From: Hyphomicrobium_A sp963728165
GTDB lineage: Bacteria > Pseudomonadota > Alphaproteobacteria > Rhizobiales > Hyphomicrobiaceae
Assembly (NCBI GenBank): GCA_963728165.1
Contig: CAVSIY010000002.1
Location: forward strand, 186,001 to 250,000
Length of the DNA stretch: 64,000 nt
Direction: 5' to 3'
Position 1 is the stretch's first letter. Each line of letters begins with the position of its first letter. The position numbers and the translations under genes are program-made. Below the pieces are notes generated by a model that had not been told where the DNA came from, ran no database searches, and saw only the letters and a program-made list of their open reading frames with translations. Below, in pieces: positions 17,414 to 26,283 of this stretch.

Positions 17414-18919
17414 ATGCTGCCCGCGCCGCGCGCCGACCTCAAGCCGAACACCGCCGACTTCGAGCGCCTGCCTCTCGTCAAGCCGACGGGCTTTCGCGAG
17501 TACGACGCGCGCTGGCTCTTCCCGCAAGAGATCAATCTCATGGGGGTCAATGCAGTGGGTTTGGGCATCGCCACGCTCTTTGGCCGACGCGGGGTGAAGA
17601 AGCGCATCGTCGTCGGTCATGACTTCCGCTCCTACTCGGGCAGCGTGAAGCAGGCGCTGATGGTGGGGCTCATGGGCGGCGGCATGGAGGTGCACGACAT
17701 CGGCCTTGCTGTGACGCCCATGGCCTACTTCGCCCAGTTCGATCTCGACGTGGAAGGCGTTGCCATGGTCACCGCCAGCCACAACGACAACGGCTGGACC
17801 GGCATCAAGATGGGTCTTCAGCGCCCGCTGACGTTCGGGCCAGAGGAGATGTCGGAACTGAAAGACATCGTGCTCGGCGGCAAGTACGCCACCGCCGACG
17901 GCGGCCGCTACATTTTCGTCGCCGACATGGCCCAGCGCTACATGGCAAGTCTCACGGACCGCCCCAAACTCAAGCGCCACCTCAAGGTGGTGGTCGCCAC
18001 CGGCAACGGCACGGCCGGCGTCTTCGCGCCGCAGGTGCTCGAGGCAGTCGGGTGCGAGGTCGTGACCCTGCACACCGAGCCCGACTACACCTTCCCCAAC
18101 TACAATCCCAACACCGAAGATATGGCCATGCTGCACGACATGTCGGCCAAGGTTAAGGCGACCGGCGCCGACGTCGGCCTCGCCTTGGACGGCGACGGCG
18201 ACCGCTGCGGCGTCGTCGACAACGAGGGCCGCGAGATCTTCGCCGACACGGTCGGCGTCATGCTCGCGCGCGACATCTCGAGCCTGCATAAGAACGCCAA
18301 GTTCGTCGTCGACGTGAAGTCGACCGGCCTCTTCCTTACCGATCCCGTGCTCAAGGCCAACGGCGCCACCACCACCTACTGGAAGACGGGCCACTCCTAC
18401 ATCAAGCGCTACAGCTACGAGACCAAGGCGTTGGTCGGCTTCGAGAAGTCGGGCCACTTCTTCTTCAGCCCGCCGCTGGGGCGCGGCTACGACGACGGCC
18501 TCATCGCCGCACTTGCCGTTTGCGACATGCTCGACCGCAACCCGGAGAAGAGCATGGCGGCCTTGCGCGATGCGCTTCCCAAGACATGGCAATCGCCAAC
18601 CATGTCGCCGCATTGCGCCGATGAGGAAAAGTACGCCGTCGTCGACGCGGTCGTCGCACATTATACGAAGCTTGCCGCCGACGGCGGCAAGGTTGCCGGA
18701 CAAAAGATCCGTGACCTCGTCACCGTCAACGGCGTGCGCGTCGTGCTGGAGGACGGGACCTGGGGCCTGGTGCGCGCCTCCTCCAACAAGCCCGAGCTCG
18801 TCGTCGTGGTCGAGAGCCCGACGTCGGAAGCCAACATGAAGGCAATCTTCGCCGACATCGATCGCGAGCTCGGCAAGTTCCCGCAAGTCGGCGCCTACAA
18901 TCAGAAGATCGTGGCCTAA
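17414..18919 (+). CDS. phosphomannomutase/phosphoglucomutase
   Basis: 501 residues, alpha-D-phosphohexomutase family. The serine loop TASHNDNGWTGIKM has the phosphoserine at S122, the metal loop is DGDGDR (259-264), the sugar-binding loop EKSGH (344-348), and the C-terminal phosphate-binding loop RASSNKP (454-460). It interconverts hexose 1- and 6-phosphates for lipopolysaccharide, exopolysaccharide or glycogen. The N-terminal extension of about 25 residues and the length match the bifunctional PMM/PGM group rather than GlmM (SASHN). It appears monocistronic. Confidence 0.93.
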   Translation: MLPAPRADLKPNTADFERLPLVKPTGFREYDARWLFPQEINLMGVNAVGLGIATLFGRRGVKKRIVVGHDFRSYSGSVKQALMVGLMGGGMEVHDIGLAVTPMAYFAQFDLDVEGVAMVTASHNDNGWTGIKMGLQRPLTFGPEEMSELKDIVLGGKYATADGGRYIFVADMAQRYMASLTDRPKLKRHLKVVVATGNGTAGVFAPQVLEAVGCEVVTLHTEPDYTFPNYNPNTEDMAMLHDMSAKVKATGADVGLALDGDGDRCGVVDNEGREIFADTVGVMLARDISSLHKNAKFVVDVKSTGLFLTDPVLKANGATTTYWKTGHSYIKRYSYETKALVGFEKSGHFFFSPPLGRGYDDGLIAALAVCDMLDRNPEKSMAALRDALPKTWQSPTMSPHCADEEKYAVVDAVVAHYTKLAADGGKVAGQKIRDLVTVNGVRVVLEDGTWGLVRASSNKPELVVVVESPTSEANMKAIFADIDRELGKFPQVGAYNQKIVA

Positions 18920-19032
18920 TTCGCACACTCGCGAAATTCTCCTCGCCATTTCAACCGATTGCCGTGATTGCTCAGCGCCACTAAGCAGTGCGATACTGCG
19001 TGTGGCAGTTGCTCGGTTTTGGAGGGGTACCC

Positions 19033-19245
19033 ATGAGACTGAAATTGGCTGTCACGGCCCTTATGGCAGTTCTGATCCTTGGACTTGCTGTTTCCTCAAC
19101 GGCATTGGCACCATCGGTTGCACTCGCCGACGATAGCGGCGACGGCACAGGAGGTGGCTCGGGCGAGAGCGGCGGCGACGGCACCGGCGGCGGCAGCGGC
19201 CAGACCGGCGACGACGGCACCGGCGGCGGCTCGGGTCAGCAGTAA
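19033..19245 (+). CDS. small exported Gly/Asp/Ser-rich repeat peptide
   Basis: 70 residues from the ATG at 19033, with GGAGGGG 8 bases upstream; an upstream in-frame start lacks a ribosome binding site. A 30-residue signal sequence (LAVTALMAVLILGLAVSS) with a plausible cleavage after ALA-D is followed by DDSGDGTGGGSG and two more near-copies of the unit DGTGGGSGx. The mature part is about 35 residues, acidic and disordered. Family not recognised. The CHASE2 gene begins 38 bp later. Confidence 0.65.
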   Translation: MRLKLAVTALMAVLILGLAVSSTALAPSVALADDSGDGTGGGSGESGGDGTGGGSGQTGDDGTGGGSGQQ

Positions 19246-19283
19246 CTATGGTTGCGGCGGCTTAATCGGAGTTCTTCGTCTCC

Positions 19284-20481
19284 ATGACAGCCGCCGCCTC
19301 TACCAACGGCAAACGCGCAGACAAGTTCCCCACGTTGGCGGCGCTGGTGCTCTTCGGCTGCGTCGCGGCGGCGTTCGCCCTCTTCTACCCCCCGGTGCGC
19401 GAGCACATCGACCGCATCGAGTACTGGACCGCCGACTGGCGCACGGCTCTCCTTGCCGACCGCATCGCCGACAAGCACCCGCGCCTCACCGTCGTGCTGT
19501 TCGATCCCGCCACCTTCGACGGCGGCGTGATCTCACCCATCCCCCGCGACACGCACGCGCAAGTGCTGCGCGCACTCGCCGCCATGCACCCTGCCGCTAT
19601 GGGGCTCGATTTCTTCTTCGTCGCCTCGCAGGGGCCTGAGAAGGACGCTGCCATTCTCCAGGCGCTGCACGAGATCGACGTGCCCATCGTGCTCGGCGCC
19701 ATCGATGCGCACACCAGCGAATTCAGCGCGCGCCAAGCAGGCCTATCAGACCAATTTCCTGGCGCAGGCCGGCCGCCCCGCCGGCTATCTCGCCTTGCGC
19801 TATGACGCGGGCCATATCGTGCGGCGCACGTCGCCGCCGCTGCCGGGCTCGCCGTTCCAGGAGAGCTTCGCCCGCCAGATCGCGCTCGCCGCACACGAGC
19901 CCCCGAAGGGGGCCGGAGCCTCGTCCCAATCCATGCGCATCGCGTGGCTGATTGGCCCCGGCTTCGACACCCAGCCGTTTGTCACGGTCTCGGCGCGCGA
20001 GCTTCTGCCCGGCGCCGATCCTGAGCGCCTCAAGGCGCTGGAGAAGCGCGTCAAGGGCAACATCGTGCTCACCGGCATCGACATGCCCAACTCCGACCGG
20101 CACGACACGGCGCTGTCGGTTTGGACCGACGACAAGATGCTCGGCGTGCTGGTGCACGCGCAAATCCTCGCGCAGCTTCTCGATAATCGGTACTTCTACG
20201 AGCTTGAGGGCCGCGAGCGCCTGGGCTTGCTCCTCGGCGTGGCGCTGCTGGGTCTGGTGCTCGGCTGGGGAGTGCGCGGACAGCGCGCGTCGCTGCTCAA
20301 TCTCTCGGTCGCCACTGCCATCCTCGTCGGCATCGATGCGGCCTGCTACTACTTCCTGCGCATCGTTCTGCCCTTCACGCTCGCGCTCTATCTGTGGTTC
20401 CTCTGTGTGGTCGCGGGCCGGCAGTTGCACACGCTGATGCACTGGGCCGGCACGCGGTCGTCGACTGCGGCGGCTTCCTAG
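19284..20481 (+). pseudogene. CHASE2-domain membrane protein, frameshifted
   Basis: Two overlapping frames make one protein. The first (19284 onward) gives an N-terminal helix and the start of a CHASE2 sensory domain (VLFDPATFDGG, AMGLDFFF). The second, one base ahead, carries the rest from about 19735 (KQAYQTNFLAQAGRPAGYL) through VLTGIDMPNSDRHDT and three C-terminal transmembrane helices ending 20481. The switch point lies in AGCGCGCGCC at 19727-19736. Length after joining is about 398 residues, normal for CHASE2 plus membrane helices, but there is no kinase or cyclase output domain. It could be a sequencing error or real decay. The stop overlaps the end of the convergent TauE gene. Confidence 0.75.
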
Positions 20482-21308
20482 CCCAGAAGATCGATGAGAA
20501 AGCGCGCCGACACGCAGGCAAGGAACGCCGCGAAGGCCAATTCCAGCTTGCGCCGCGGGATGTTGTGGGCGAGCCGCACCCCAAAGGGCGCGGCATAGAC
20601 GCTGAGCGGCGCGATGATCGCGAGCCCGAGCAGGTTCACATAGCCCACCGAAAAGGGCGGCAGGTGGTCGACGCCCCAGCCCGCCCAAGCGTAGCCGAGC
20701 ACGCCCGGCAGCGCGATCATGGGGCCGACGCCGCTCGCCGTCGCGACCGCGCGCAGGATGGGATAGCCGTAGAGCGTGAGGAGCGGCACGTTGAATATGG
20801 CGCCGCCGATGCTCATCAACGTGGACAGGAGGCCCACGGCCCCCGCTGCGAGCTCGGGCCACGGGCGTTCTGGAAGATGATCGCCGAGCCGCCAATCCTC
20901 GCGCCCCAGCATCATCTTGATCGCCACCAGCCCGGCGATGATCGCCCACACCCATTTGAGCTCGGCGCCGCTCGCGACCTTGGCGATCAGCACGCCAGCG
21001 ACGACGCCCCCGACGACGAAAGGCGCCACGCGTTTCAGCAGCTCGGTATCAACGGCACCTTTGGCACGATGCCCGGCGAACGACTTCAGCGCGGTCGGCA
21101 GGATGATGGCAATCGTGGTCCCCAGCGTCACGTGCATACGCACGCCTGGCTCCACGCCGAGCACGTCGAAGACCTCGTAGAGCACAGGCACCAGCACGCC
21201 GCCGCCGCCGATGCCGAGAAGCCCTGCCAGAAAGCCGGCGACGAGGCCGGCGGCGATGAGCGCGGCACCGAGCATGACCAGCTCGCCTGCCGAAACGCTC
21301 AGATCCAT
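20478..21308 (-). CDS. TauE/SafE family sulfite/anion permease
   Basis: 276 residues with eight or nine transmembrane helices and two TauE repeats. GFLAGLLGIGGGGVLVPVL and LLSTLMSIGGAIFNVPLL are the duplicated glycine-rich signatures. The family exports sulfite, sulfoacetate or related anions. It lies 12 bp downstream of dusA on the same strand, so probably on the same transcript. Confidence 0.9.
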   Translation of the reverse strand: MDLSVSAGELVMLGAALIAAGLVAGFLAGLLGIGGGGVLVPVLYEVFDVLGVEPGVRMHVTLGTTIAIILPTALKSFAGHRAKGAVDTELLKRVAPFVVGGVVAGVLIAKVASGAELKWVWAIIAGLVAIKMMLGREDWRLGDHLPERPWPELAAGAVGLLSTLMSIGGAIFNVPLLTLYGYPILRAVATASGVGPMIALPGVLGYAWAGWGVDHLPPFSVGYVNLLGLAIIAPLSVYAAPFGVRLAHNIPRRKLELAFAAFLACVSARFLIDLLG

Positions 21309-21320
21309 GGCCCCCGCTCC

Positions 21321-22340
21321 CTATTCCGCCGCGGCGGCAAAGGACGGCTCGGCAATGCGCAGCGCATCCAGCAGCACGGCCACGCCGGCGCCGTCCTTCA
21401 CCGCCAATTCACTGAGATGCCGGCGGAACGCGCGCGCGCGCGGCTGCCCGTGGTAGAGGCCGAGGATGTGGCGGACGACATTGTTGAGGCGCCCGCCCGC
21501 CTCAAGGTGGCGCACGATGTGGGGGATCAGCGCTTCGATCGCTTGCGCGCGCGTCAACGGCTCGGTGGTGGCGCCGAAAAAGCGGCCGTCGACGTCGGCG
21601 AGGACGTAGGGCGTCTGATAGGCGGCGCGCCCCAGCATCACGCCGTCGACGTGTTGAAGGTGTGCTTGCGCCGCATCGAGGTCCTCGATGCCGCCGTTGA
21701 GCACGATCGTCAGATCGGGGCGCGACGCCTTGAGCCGGTAGACGCGTTCATGATCGAGCGGCGGCACCTGCCGGTTCTCCTTGGGCGATAGCCCCTCGAG
21801 CCACGCCTTGCGCGCGTGCACGATGAAGGTGCGGCAGCCGGCCTCAGCCACGATCGCGACGAAGCGGGCAAGGTCGGCCTCGCCGTCCTGGTCGTCGATG
21901 CCGATGCGGCACTTGACGGTGACGGGCACGGCGACGCGCGCCTGCATGGCGGCGACGCACGCAGCGACAAGCTCCGGCTCGGCCATCAGGCAGGCGCCGA
22001 AGCGGCCCTCCTGCACGCGGTCGGAGGGGCAGCCGACGTTCAAGTTGATCTCGTCGTAGCCGAAGCCCTCGCCGATTGATGCGGCTTCGGCCAGCGCTGC
22101 GGGATCGGCGCCGCCAAGCTGCAGCGCGACGGGGTGCTCGCTCTCCTCGAACGCGATGAGGCGCGCGCGGTCGCCATGAATGACGGCCGGTGCCGTCACC
22201 ATCTCGGTGTAGAGCAGCGCGTTGCGCGTCAGGAGGCGGTGGAACGCCCGGCAATGCCGGTCGGTCCAGTCCATCATAGGGGCGACGCAAAATCTATGAT
22301 CTTGAGATTGCACAGACTTTCCTGCTCTGACAGTGTTCAC
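21321..22340 (-). CDS. dusA: tRNA-dihydrouridine(20/20a) synthase DusA
   Basis: 339-residue FMN enzyme that reduces uridine in the D loop of tRNA. FCVAPMMDWTDRHCRAFHRL is the DusA N-terminal signature; the catalytic Cys is in NLNVGCPSDRVQEGRFGACLM, FMN and tRNA contacts are in HARKAWLEGLSPKENR, and LNGGIEDLDAA is the phosphate-binding part. The start is uncertain: the frame begins at a GTG at 22340, and another GTG lies at 22313; the conserved part begins at residue 17. The first 16 residues are AT-richer than the rest. Their DNA abuts, and partly overlaps, an integrase remnant on the other strand, so the natural 5' end may have been replaced by an integration event. Confidence 0.93.
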   Translation of the reverse strand: MNTVRAGKSVQSQDHRFCVAPMMDWTDRHCRAFHRLLTRNALLYTEMVTAPAVIHGDRARLIAFEESEHPVALQLGGADPAALAEAASIGEGFGYDEINLNVGCPSDRVQEGRFGACLMAEPELVAACVAAMQARVAVPVTVKCRIGIDDQDGEADLARFVAIVAEAGCRTFIVHARKAWLEGLSPKENRQVPPLDHERVYRLKASRPDLTIVLNGGIEDLDAAQAHLQHVDGVMLGRAAYQTPYVLADVDGRFFGATTEPLTRAQAIEALIPHIVRHLEAGGRLNNVVRHILGLYHGQPRARAFRRHLSELAVKDGAGVAVLLDALRIAEPSFAAAAE

Positions 22341-22599
22341 GAGCGAGAATATGCACCCTTTTGTTCGCGTCTGTTCTCACCTTTACGCAGCCTTTCGCAC
22401 CTTCAATAGGCTACCGCCTCGCTACTGGCGAGCCCAGGTGCATCGCAAGGGCCAGTATGTCTCGCGCTCCTTTCGTCTGAAGTCCGAGGCGGAGGTCTGG
22501 GCGACAGAGGCGGAACGGGCCATCCACTCCGGCAAGTCCCCGGACGCCGTCTCAGTCGACGACAGACCTCCTTCGCTGCGCTCATCGAGTTGCATATAA
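22333..22599 (+). pseudogene. phage-type tyrosine integrase, N-terminal remnant
   Basis: 88 codons from a GTG at 22333 (or the ATG at 22351). The core PPRYWRAQVHRKGQYVSRSF followed by LKSEAEVWATEAERAI is the arm-type DNA-binding N-terminus of phage and island integrases. The frame then stops, and neither the core-binding nor the catalytic R-H-R-Y domain is present anywhere nearby. It abuts the 5' end of dusA, a known integration target of a specific class of tyrosine recombinases. It is therefore a scar of a lost or deleted dusA-integrated element. The remnant is AT-richer than its neighbours. Confidence 0.6.
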
Positions 22600-22657
22600 C
22601 GGACATGGCCGAGGTGGGCAGCCCCTCCTCCGCAGCAAGGCCCTTTGCCTGCGCGAA

Positions 22658-23632
22658 CTACCGCGCTCTGACTTGCGCCGGATGTGCGCGCTTGACGTAA
22701 CGTGCCAAAAGATCGGCGTCGAGGTCGCCGCACGCGACGGCGACGCGCACCGCGCACTTCGGCTCGCCTTCATGCCGGCAGTTGCTGAACTTGCACGACA
22801 GCGCCAACCTCTCGACGTCCTCGAAGCTGCTGTCGACGTCCTTTTCAGTGTTCCAGACTTCCACACCGCGCATACCCGGCATGTCGATGATCGAGCCGCC
22901 ATAGGGGCGCACGAACAGCTGGCGATGCGTTGTCGTGTGGCGGCCGCGGCTGTCGTAAGAGCGAACCTCCTGTGTCGCTTGCGCGGCGCGTCCGAGCAAC
23001 GCGTTCGTCAACGTCGACTTGCCGACACCCGACGAGCCGATAAGCACGACCGTGCGGGCGCCGACGAAATGCCGCTCGAGCTCGGAGATGCTGTGATCAC
23101 GGGCGCTAACGGCATGAATGGGAACCCCCTGCGCAACCGTTGCGATCTGCTCCATCGCTCCTGCGGCATCGTCGGTGAGATCTGACTTGTTGAGAACGAT
23201 GACGGGGGCAGCCGCGCTTTCGGTGACCAGCGCGAGCAGGCGTTCAATGCGCGGCAAGCTGAAATCGCCGTCGGGCGCCGTGACAATGAACGCAACGTCG
23301 ACGTTCGCCGCCAAAAGTTGCGGCCGATTTTCGCCCGACGCTTTGCGGATGAGCGCGCTGGTGCGCGGCAGCACTTCCTCGATGGTGGCGGGGCCGTCCC
23401 CTGCCGCCAGGCGCAGCGCCACAAAATCACCGACGCCGGCCAGATCGGAACGTTGCGTGGCTGCGTTGCGCAGGTGGCCGGTCATCTCGGCCGAAAGCTC
23501 GATCGTATCGGTAGCGACCCTGAAGCGGCTGCGGTGCTCGCTGACGACGCGGCCCGGTGTCAGTCCTTCGGCGGCGCGCGCGGCGAATTCGGCCTGCCGC
23601 CGGCCGCTCCAGCCCAATGTCTCGAGCGTCAT
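22658..23632 (-). CDS. rsgA: ribosome small-subunit biogenesis GTPase RsgA
   Basis: 324 residues from the ATG at 23632. The frame is open to 23686, but those codons lie in the CIRCE region and lack conservation. It has an N-terminal OB fold and a circularly permuted GTPase with NKSD (G4) ahead of GSSGVGKSTLTNALLG (G1) and DMPGMR (G3). The C-terminal zinc knuckle has the pattern C-x4-C-x-H-x5-C (CKFSNCRHEGEPKC). It assists late maturation of the 30S subunit. Divergent from groES with the CIRCE operator in the shared intergenic space. Confidence 0.93.
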   Translation of the reverse strand: MTLETLGWSGRRQAEFAARAAEGLTPGRVVSEHRSRFRVATDTIELSAEMTGHLRNAATQRSDLAGVGDFVALRLAAGDGPATIEEVLPRTSALIRKASGENRPQLLAANVDVAFIVTAPDGDFSLPRIERLLALVTESAAAPVIVLNKSDLTDDAAGAMEQIATVAQGVPIHAVSARDHSISELERHFVGARTVVLIGSSGVGKSTLTNALLGRAAQATQEVRSYDSRGRHTTTHRQLFVRPYGGSIIDMPGMRGVEVWNTEKDVDSSFEDVERLALSCKFSNCRHEGEPKCAVRVAVACGDLDADLLARYVKRAHPAQVRAR

Positions 23633-23679
23633 GCTTTTTACCTCGGATGACGGTAAGGCCCAGTGGGGCAAAAGCATCA

Positions 23680-23706
23680 TTAGCACTCTGACGCAGAGAG
23701 TGCTAA
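23680..23706. promoter_or_regulatory. CIRCE operator (HrcA-binding site) of groESL
   Basis: TTAGCACTC, nine bases, GAGTGCTAA: a perfect match to the CIRCE inverted repeat that binds the HrcA repressor. It lies 87 bp before the groES start and 47 bp before the divergent rsgA start. Confidence 0.97.
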
Positions 23707-23793
23707 GAGTTATGTCCGTGCCGACTAGGGCTGTTTCTCAAACGCCCCGAATTGTGCACCAAACCCTGCAAAATCAGAGATTTGAGGATTTCA

Positions 23794-24108
23794 ATGAAAT
23801 TCCGGCCCTTGCACGACCGCGTCGTCGTTAAACGGCTCGAGGAAGACGCCAAGAGCGCGGGCGGCATCATTATTCCCGATACCGTCAAGGAAAAGCCAAT
23901 GCGCGGCGAAGTCGTTGCAGTCGGACCGGGTGCACGCGACGAAAACGGCAAGATCAACGCGCCGGATGTCAAAGCCGGCGACACGGTGCTGTTCGGCAAG
24001 TGGTCGGGCACCGAGGTCAAGATCGACGGTGACGATCTCCTAATCATGAAGGAGAGCGACATCCTCGGCGTCATCGAGGGCACGGCCAAGATCAAGGCCG
24101 CCGCCTAA
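23794..24108 (+). CDS. groS: co-chaperonin GroES
   Basis: 104 residues from the ATG at 23794 with GAGGA 6 bases ahead. Upstream in-frame codons are ignored. It carries FRPLHDRVVVKR, the mobile loop EEDAKSAGGIIIPDTVKEKPMRG, and the C-terminal strand ESDILGVIEG. It caps the GroEL ring during protein folding. First gene of groESL; the CIRCE operator upstream indicates HrcA control. Confidence 0.98.
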   Translation: MKFRPLHDRVVVKRLEEDAKSAGGIIIPDTVKEKPMRGEVVAVGPGARDENGKINAPDVKAGDTVLFGKWSGTEVKIDGDDLLIMKESDILGVIEGTAKIKAAA

Positions 24109-24153
24109 CTCTGACAGCACCAATTCCCCCCTTCCTTTCAGGAGTAGCTCCAC

Positions 24154-25788
24154 ATGAGCTCTAAAGACGTCAAATTCGGTCAAGACGCGCGCGATCGCAT
24201 GCTGCGCGGCGTCGACATCCTTGCCAATGCCGTAAAGGTCACGCTCGGACCCAAGGGCCGCAACGTCGTACTCGATAAATCGTATGGCGCGCCGCGCATC
24301 ACCAAAGACGGCGTCACGGTCGCCAAGGAGATCGAGCTCGAAGACAAGTTTGAGAACATGGGCGCACAAATGCTCAAGGAGGTCGCCTCCAAGACCTCCG
24401 ACATTGCCGGTGACGGCACGACAACGGCAACGGTGCTCGCTCAGGCGATCATTAGAGAAGGCGCCAAGTCCGTCGCTGCTGGCGCCAACCCGATGGACCT
24501 GCGGCGCGGCATCGACCAGGCGGTTGCAGCCGTCGTCGAAGAGCTGAAGGCGAAGGCCAAGAAGGTCACCTCCAACGCCGAGATCGCCCAAGTCGGCACC
24601 ATCTCGTCGAACGGCGATAGCGAAATCGGCGCCAAGCTCGCCGAAGCGATGAAGCGCGTCGGCAACGAAGGCGTCATCACCATCGAGGAGAGCAAGAGCC
24701 TCGAAACGGAGCTCGATGTTGTCGAGGGCATGCAGTTCGACCGCGGCTATCTCTCGCCGTACTTCATCACCAATGCCGAGAGGATGCTGGTTGAGCTGGA
24801 AGACCCTTATATCCTCATCCACGAGAAGAAGCTCGGCGGGCTGCAATCCTTGCTGCCGCTGCTTGAAGCGGTCGTGCAGGCCGGCAAGCCGCTGGTCATC
24901 ATCGCCGAGGACGTCGAGGGCGAAGCCCTGGCAACGCTTGTCGTCAACAAGCTTCGCGGCGGCCTCAAGGTTGCGGCCGTCAAGGCTCCTGGCTTCGGTG
25001 ATCGCCGCAAGGCGATGCTGGAAGACATTGCCACCATCACCGGTGGCAGCGTGGTGTCTGAGGATCTCGGCATCAAGCTCGAGAATGTCACACTCGACAT
25101 GCTCGGCCGCGCCAAGAAAGTGACCATCGACAAGGAAGACACCACGATCGTCGACGGCGCCGGCAAGAAGCCGGACATCGAGGCGCGCATCAAGCAGATC
25201 AAGGCGCAGATCGAGGACACGACCTCGGACTACGACAAGGAGAAGCTGCAGGAGCGGCTGGCCAAACTGGCCGGCGGCGTTGCCGTCATCAAGGTCGGCG
25301 GTGCCACCGAAGTCGAGGTCAAGGAGCGCAAGGACCGCGTCGACGACGCGCTGCATGCAACGCGCGCGGCGGTCGAGGAAGGCATCGTCCCCGGCGGCGG
25401 CGTTGCGCTGCTGCGCGCCATCAAGGCGCTCGAGGCCCTGAAGCCCGGTAACGACGACCAGAAGACCGGGATCTCCATCGTCCGCAAGGCGCTGCAGGCC
25501 CCATCACGCCAGATCTTCACCAATGCCGGTGAGGATGGCTCGGTGATCGTCGGCAAGATCCTCGAGAACGCGACGTATGCCTTCGGCTTCAACGCTCAGT
25601 CCGGCGCTTACGGCGACCTCGTCGCGCAGGGCGTGATCGACCCCGCCAAGGTCGTGCGCTGCGCGCTGCAGGACGCCGCATCCGTCGCCGGCCTGCTGAT
25701 CACCACCGAAGCGATGATTGCCGATGTTCCCGCTAAGGACGCCGGACAATCTCATCCTCCGATGGGCGGCGGCGGAATGGATTTCTAA
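24154..25788 (+). CDS. groL: chaperonin GroEL
   Basis: 544 residues. The ATP-binding motif AGDGTTTATVLAQAI, the family signature AAVEEGIVPGGG, and the C-terminal Gly/Met tail GGGGMDF are all present. The tail is shorter than the GGM repeats of E. coli GroEL but normal for alphaproteobacteria. It lies 45 bp after groES with AGGAG 9 bases before the ATG. Body and length show no truncation. Confidence 0.98.
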   Translation: MSSKDVKFGQDARDRMLRGVDILANAVKVTLGPKGRNVVLDKSYGAPRITKDGVTVAKEIELEDKFENMGAQMLKEVASKTSDIAGDGTTTATVLAQAIIREGAKSVAAGANPMDLRRGIDQAVAAVVEELKAKAKKVTSNAEIAQVGTISSNGDSEIGAKLAEAMKRVGNEGVITIEESKSLETELDVVEGMQFDRGYLSPYFITNAERMLVELEDPYILIHEKKLGGLQSLLPLLEAVVQAGKPLVIIAEDVEGEALATLVVNKLRGGLKVAAVKAPGFGDRRKAMLEDIATITGGSVVSEDLGIKLENVTLDMLGRAKKVTIDKEDTTIVDGAGKKPDIEARIKQIKAQIEDTTSDYDKEKLQERLAKLAGGVAVIKVGGATEVEVKERKDRVDDALHATRAAVEEGIVPGGGVALLRAIKALEALKPGNDDQKTGISIVRKALQAPSRQIFTNAGEDGSVIVGKILENATYAFGFNAQSGAYGDLVAQGVIDPAKVVRCALQDAASVAGLLITTEAMIADVPAKDAGQSHPPMGGGGMDF

Positions 25789-25802
25789 GAGCACGCGAAA
25801 TA

Positions 25803-25836
25803 CAGAAGCGCCCCGGTGCACACCGGGGCGCTTCTG
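25803..25836 (+). terminator. hairpin terminator after groEL
   Basis: A perfect 16-bp inverted repeat, CAGAAGCGCCCCGGTG with its complement separated by two bases, lies 14 bp after the groEL stop. It is followed by CTCCTT rather than a full U-run. The symmetry allows it to act on both strands. Confidence 0.75.
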
Positions 25837-25950
25837 CTCCTTCGGAAGAATGCCGCAGTTTGATAGACGGCGCGCAGTGCCCAGCTCTCCACTTATGCGG
25901 CTAGGCGCGAGGCGGCAACGATGCTGCTACGTCCATATGCTTGAGGCTGA

Positions 25951-26161
25951 TTGTCCTGATGACAGACCATGCAGAGCTTGCGAACGAGTTAGACCGCTTG
26001 GTTACCGAAGGGCATCAGGATTCAGCCTGCCGCCCGCGTTGCAGAGGAAATTTCCCGAGATCACGCAGTCGGAAATCGAGGCCGCGCTCGTAGAAATCGC
26101 TAGAGGACGAAGGCTAAAAATGAAAGTTCGCCTGGGTGCCGATGCTGATCCGACCAATTGA
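25951..26161 (+). other. possible decayed small gene, no function assigned
   Basis: The stretch 25837-26283 between groEL and the esterase holds no clean gene. In one frame ATGACAGACCATG at 25958 gives MTDHAELANELDRLVTEGHQ. In another the downstream part gives LQRKFPEITQSEIEAALVEIA, ending at a TGA at 26161. Both look protein-like and would join with one shift, suggesting a frameshifted small helical protein. Coding potential is weak and I do not recognise it. Confidence 0.25.
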
Positions 26162-26283
26162 CGAGTGGATCATTGAAGGACGGCGTCCACCTAGGGATTC
26201 TCGCGTCCATAGTTGCGGATCCGCTCACGCAGATTGACTTCGGTTCAGGCGAGCAGGCTACGGCGCAAGAACGCGCGGTGGTC

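Noticed and set aside
20394..21791. 465-codon plus-strand frame across the TauE and dusA genes
   Set aside because: Low-complexity antisense shadow of two recognised genes.
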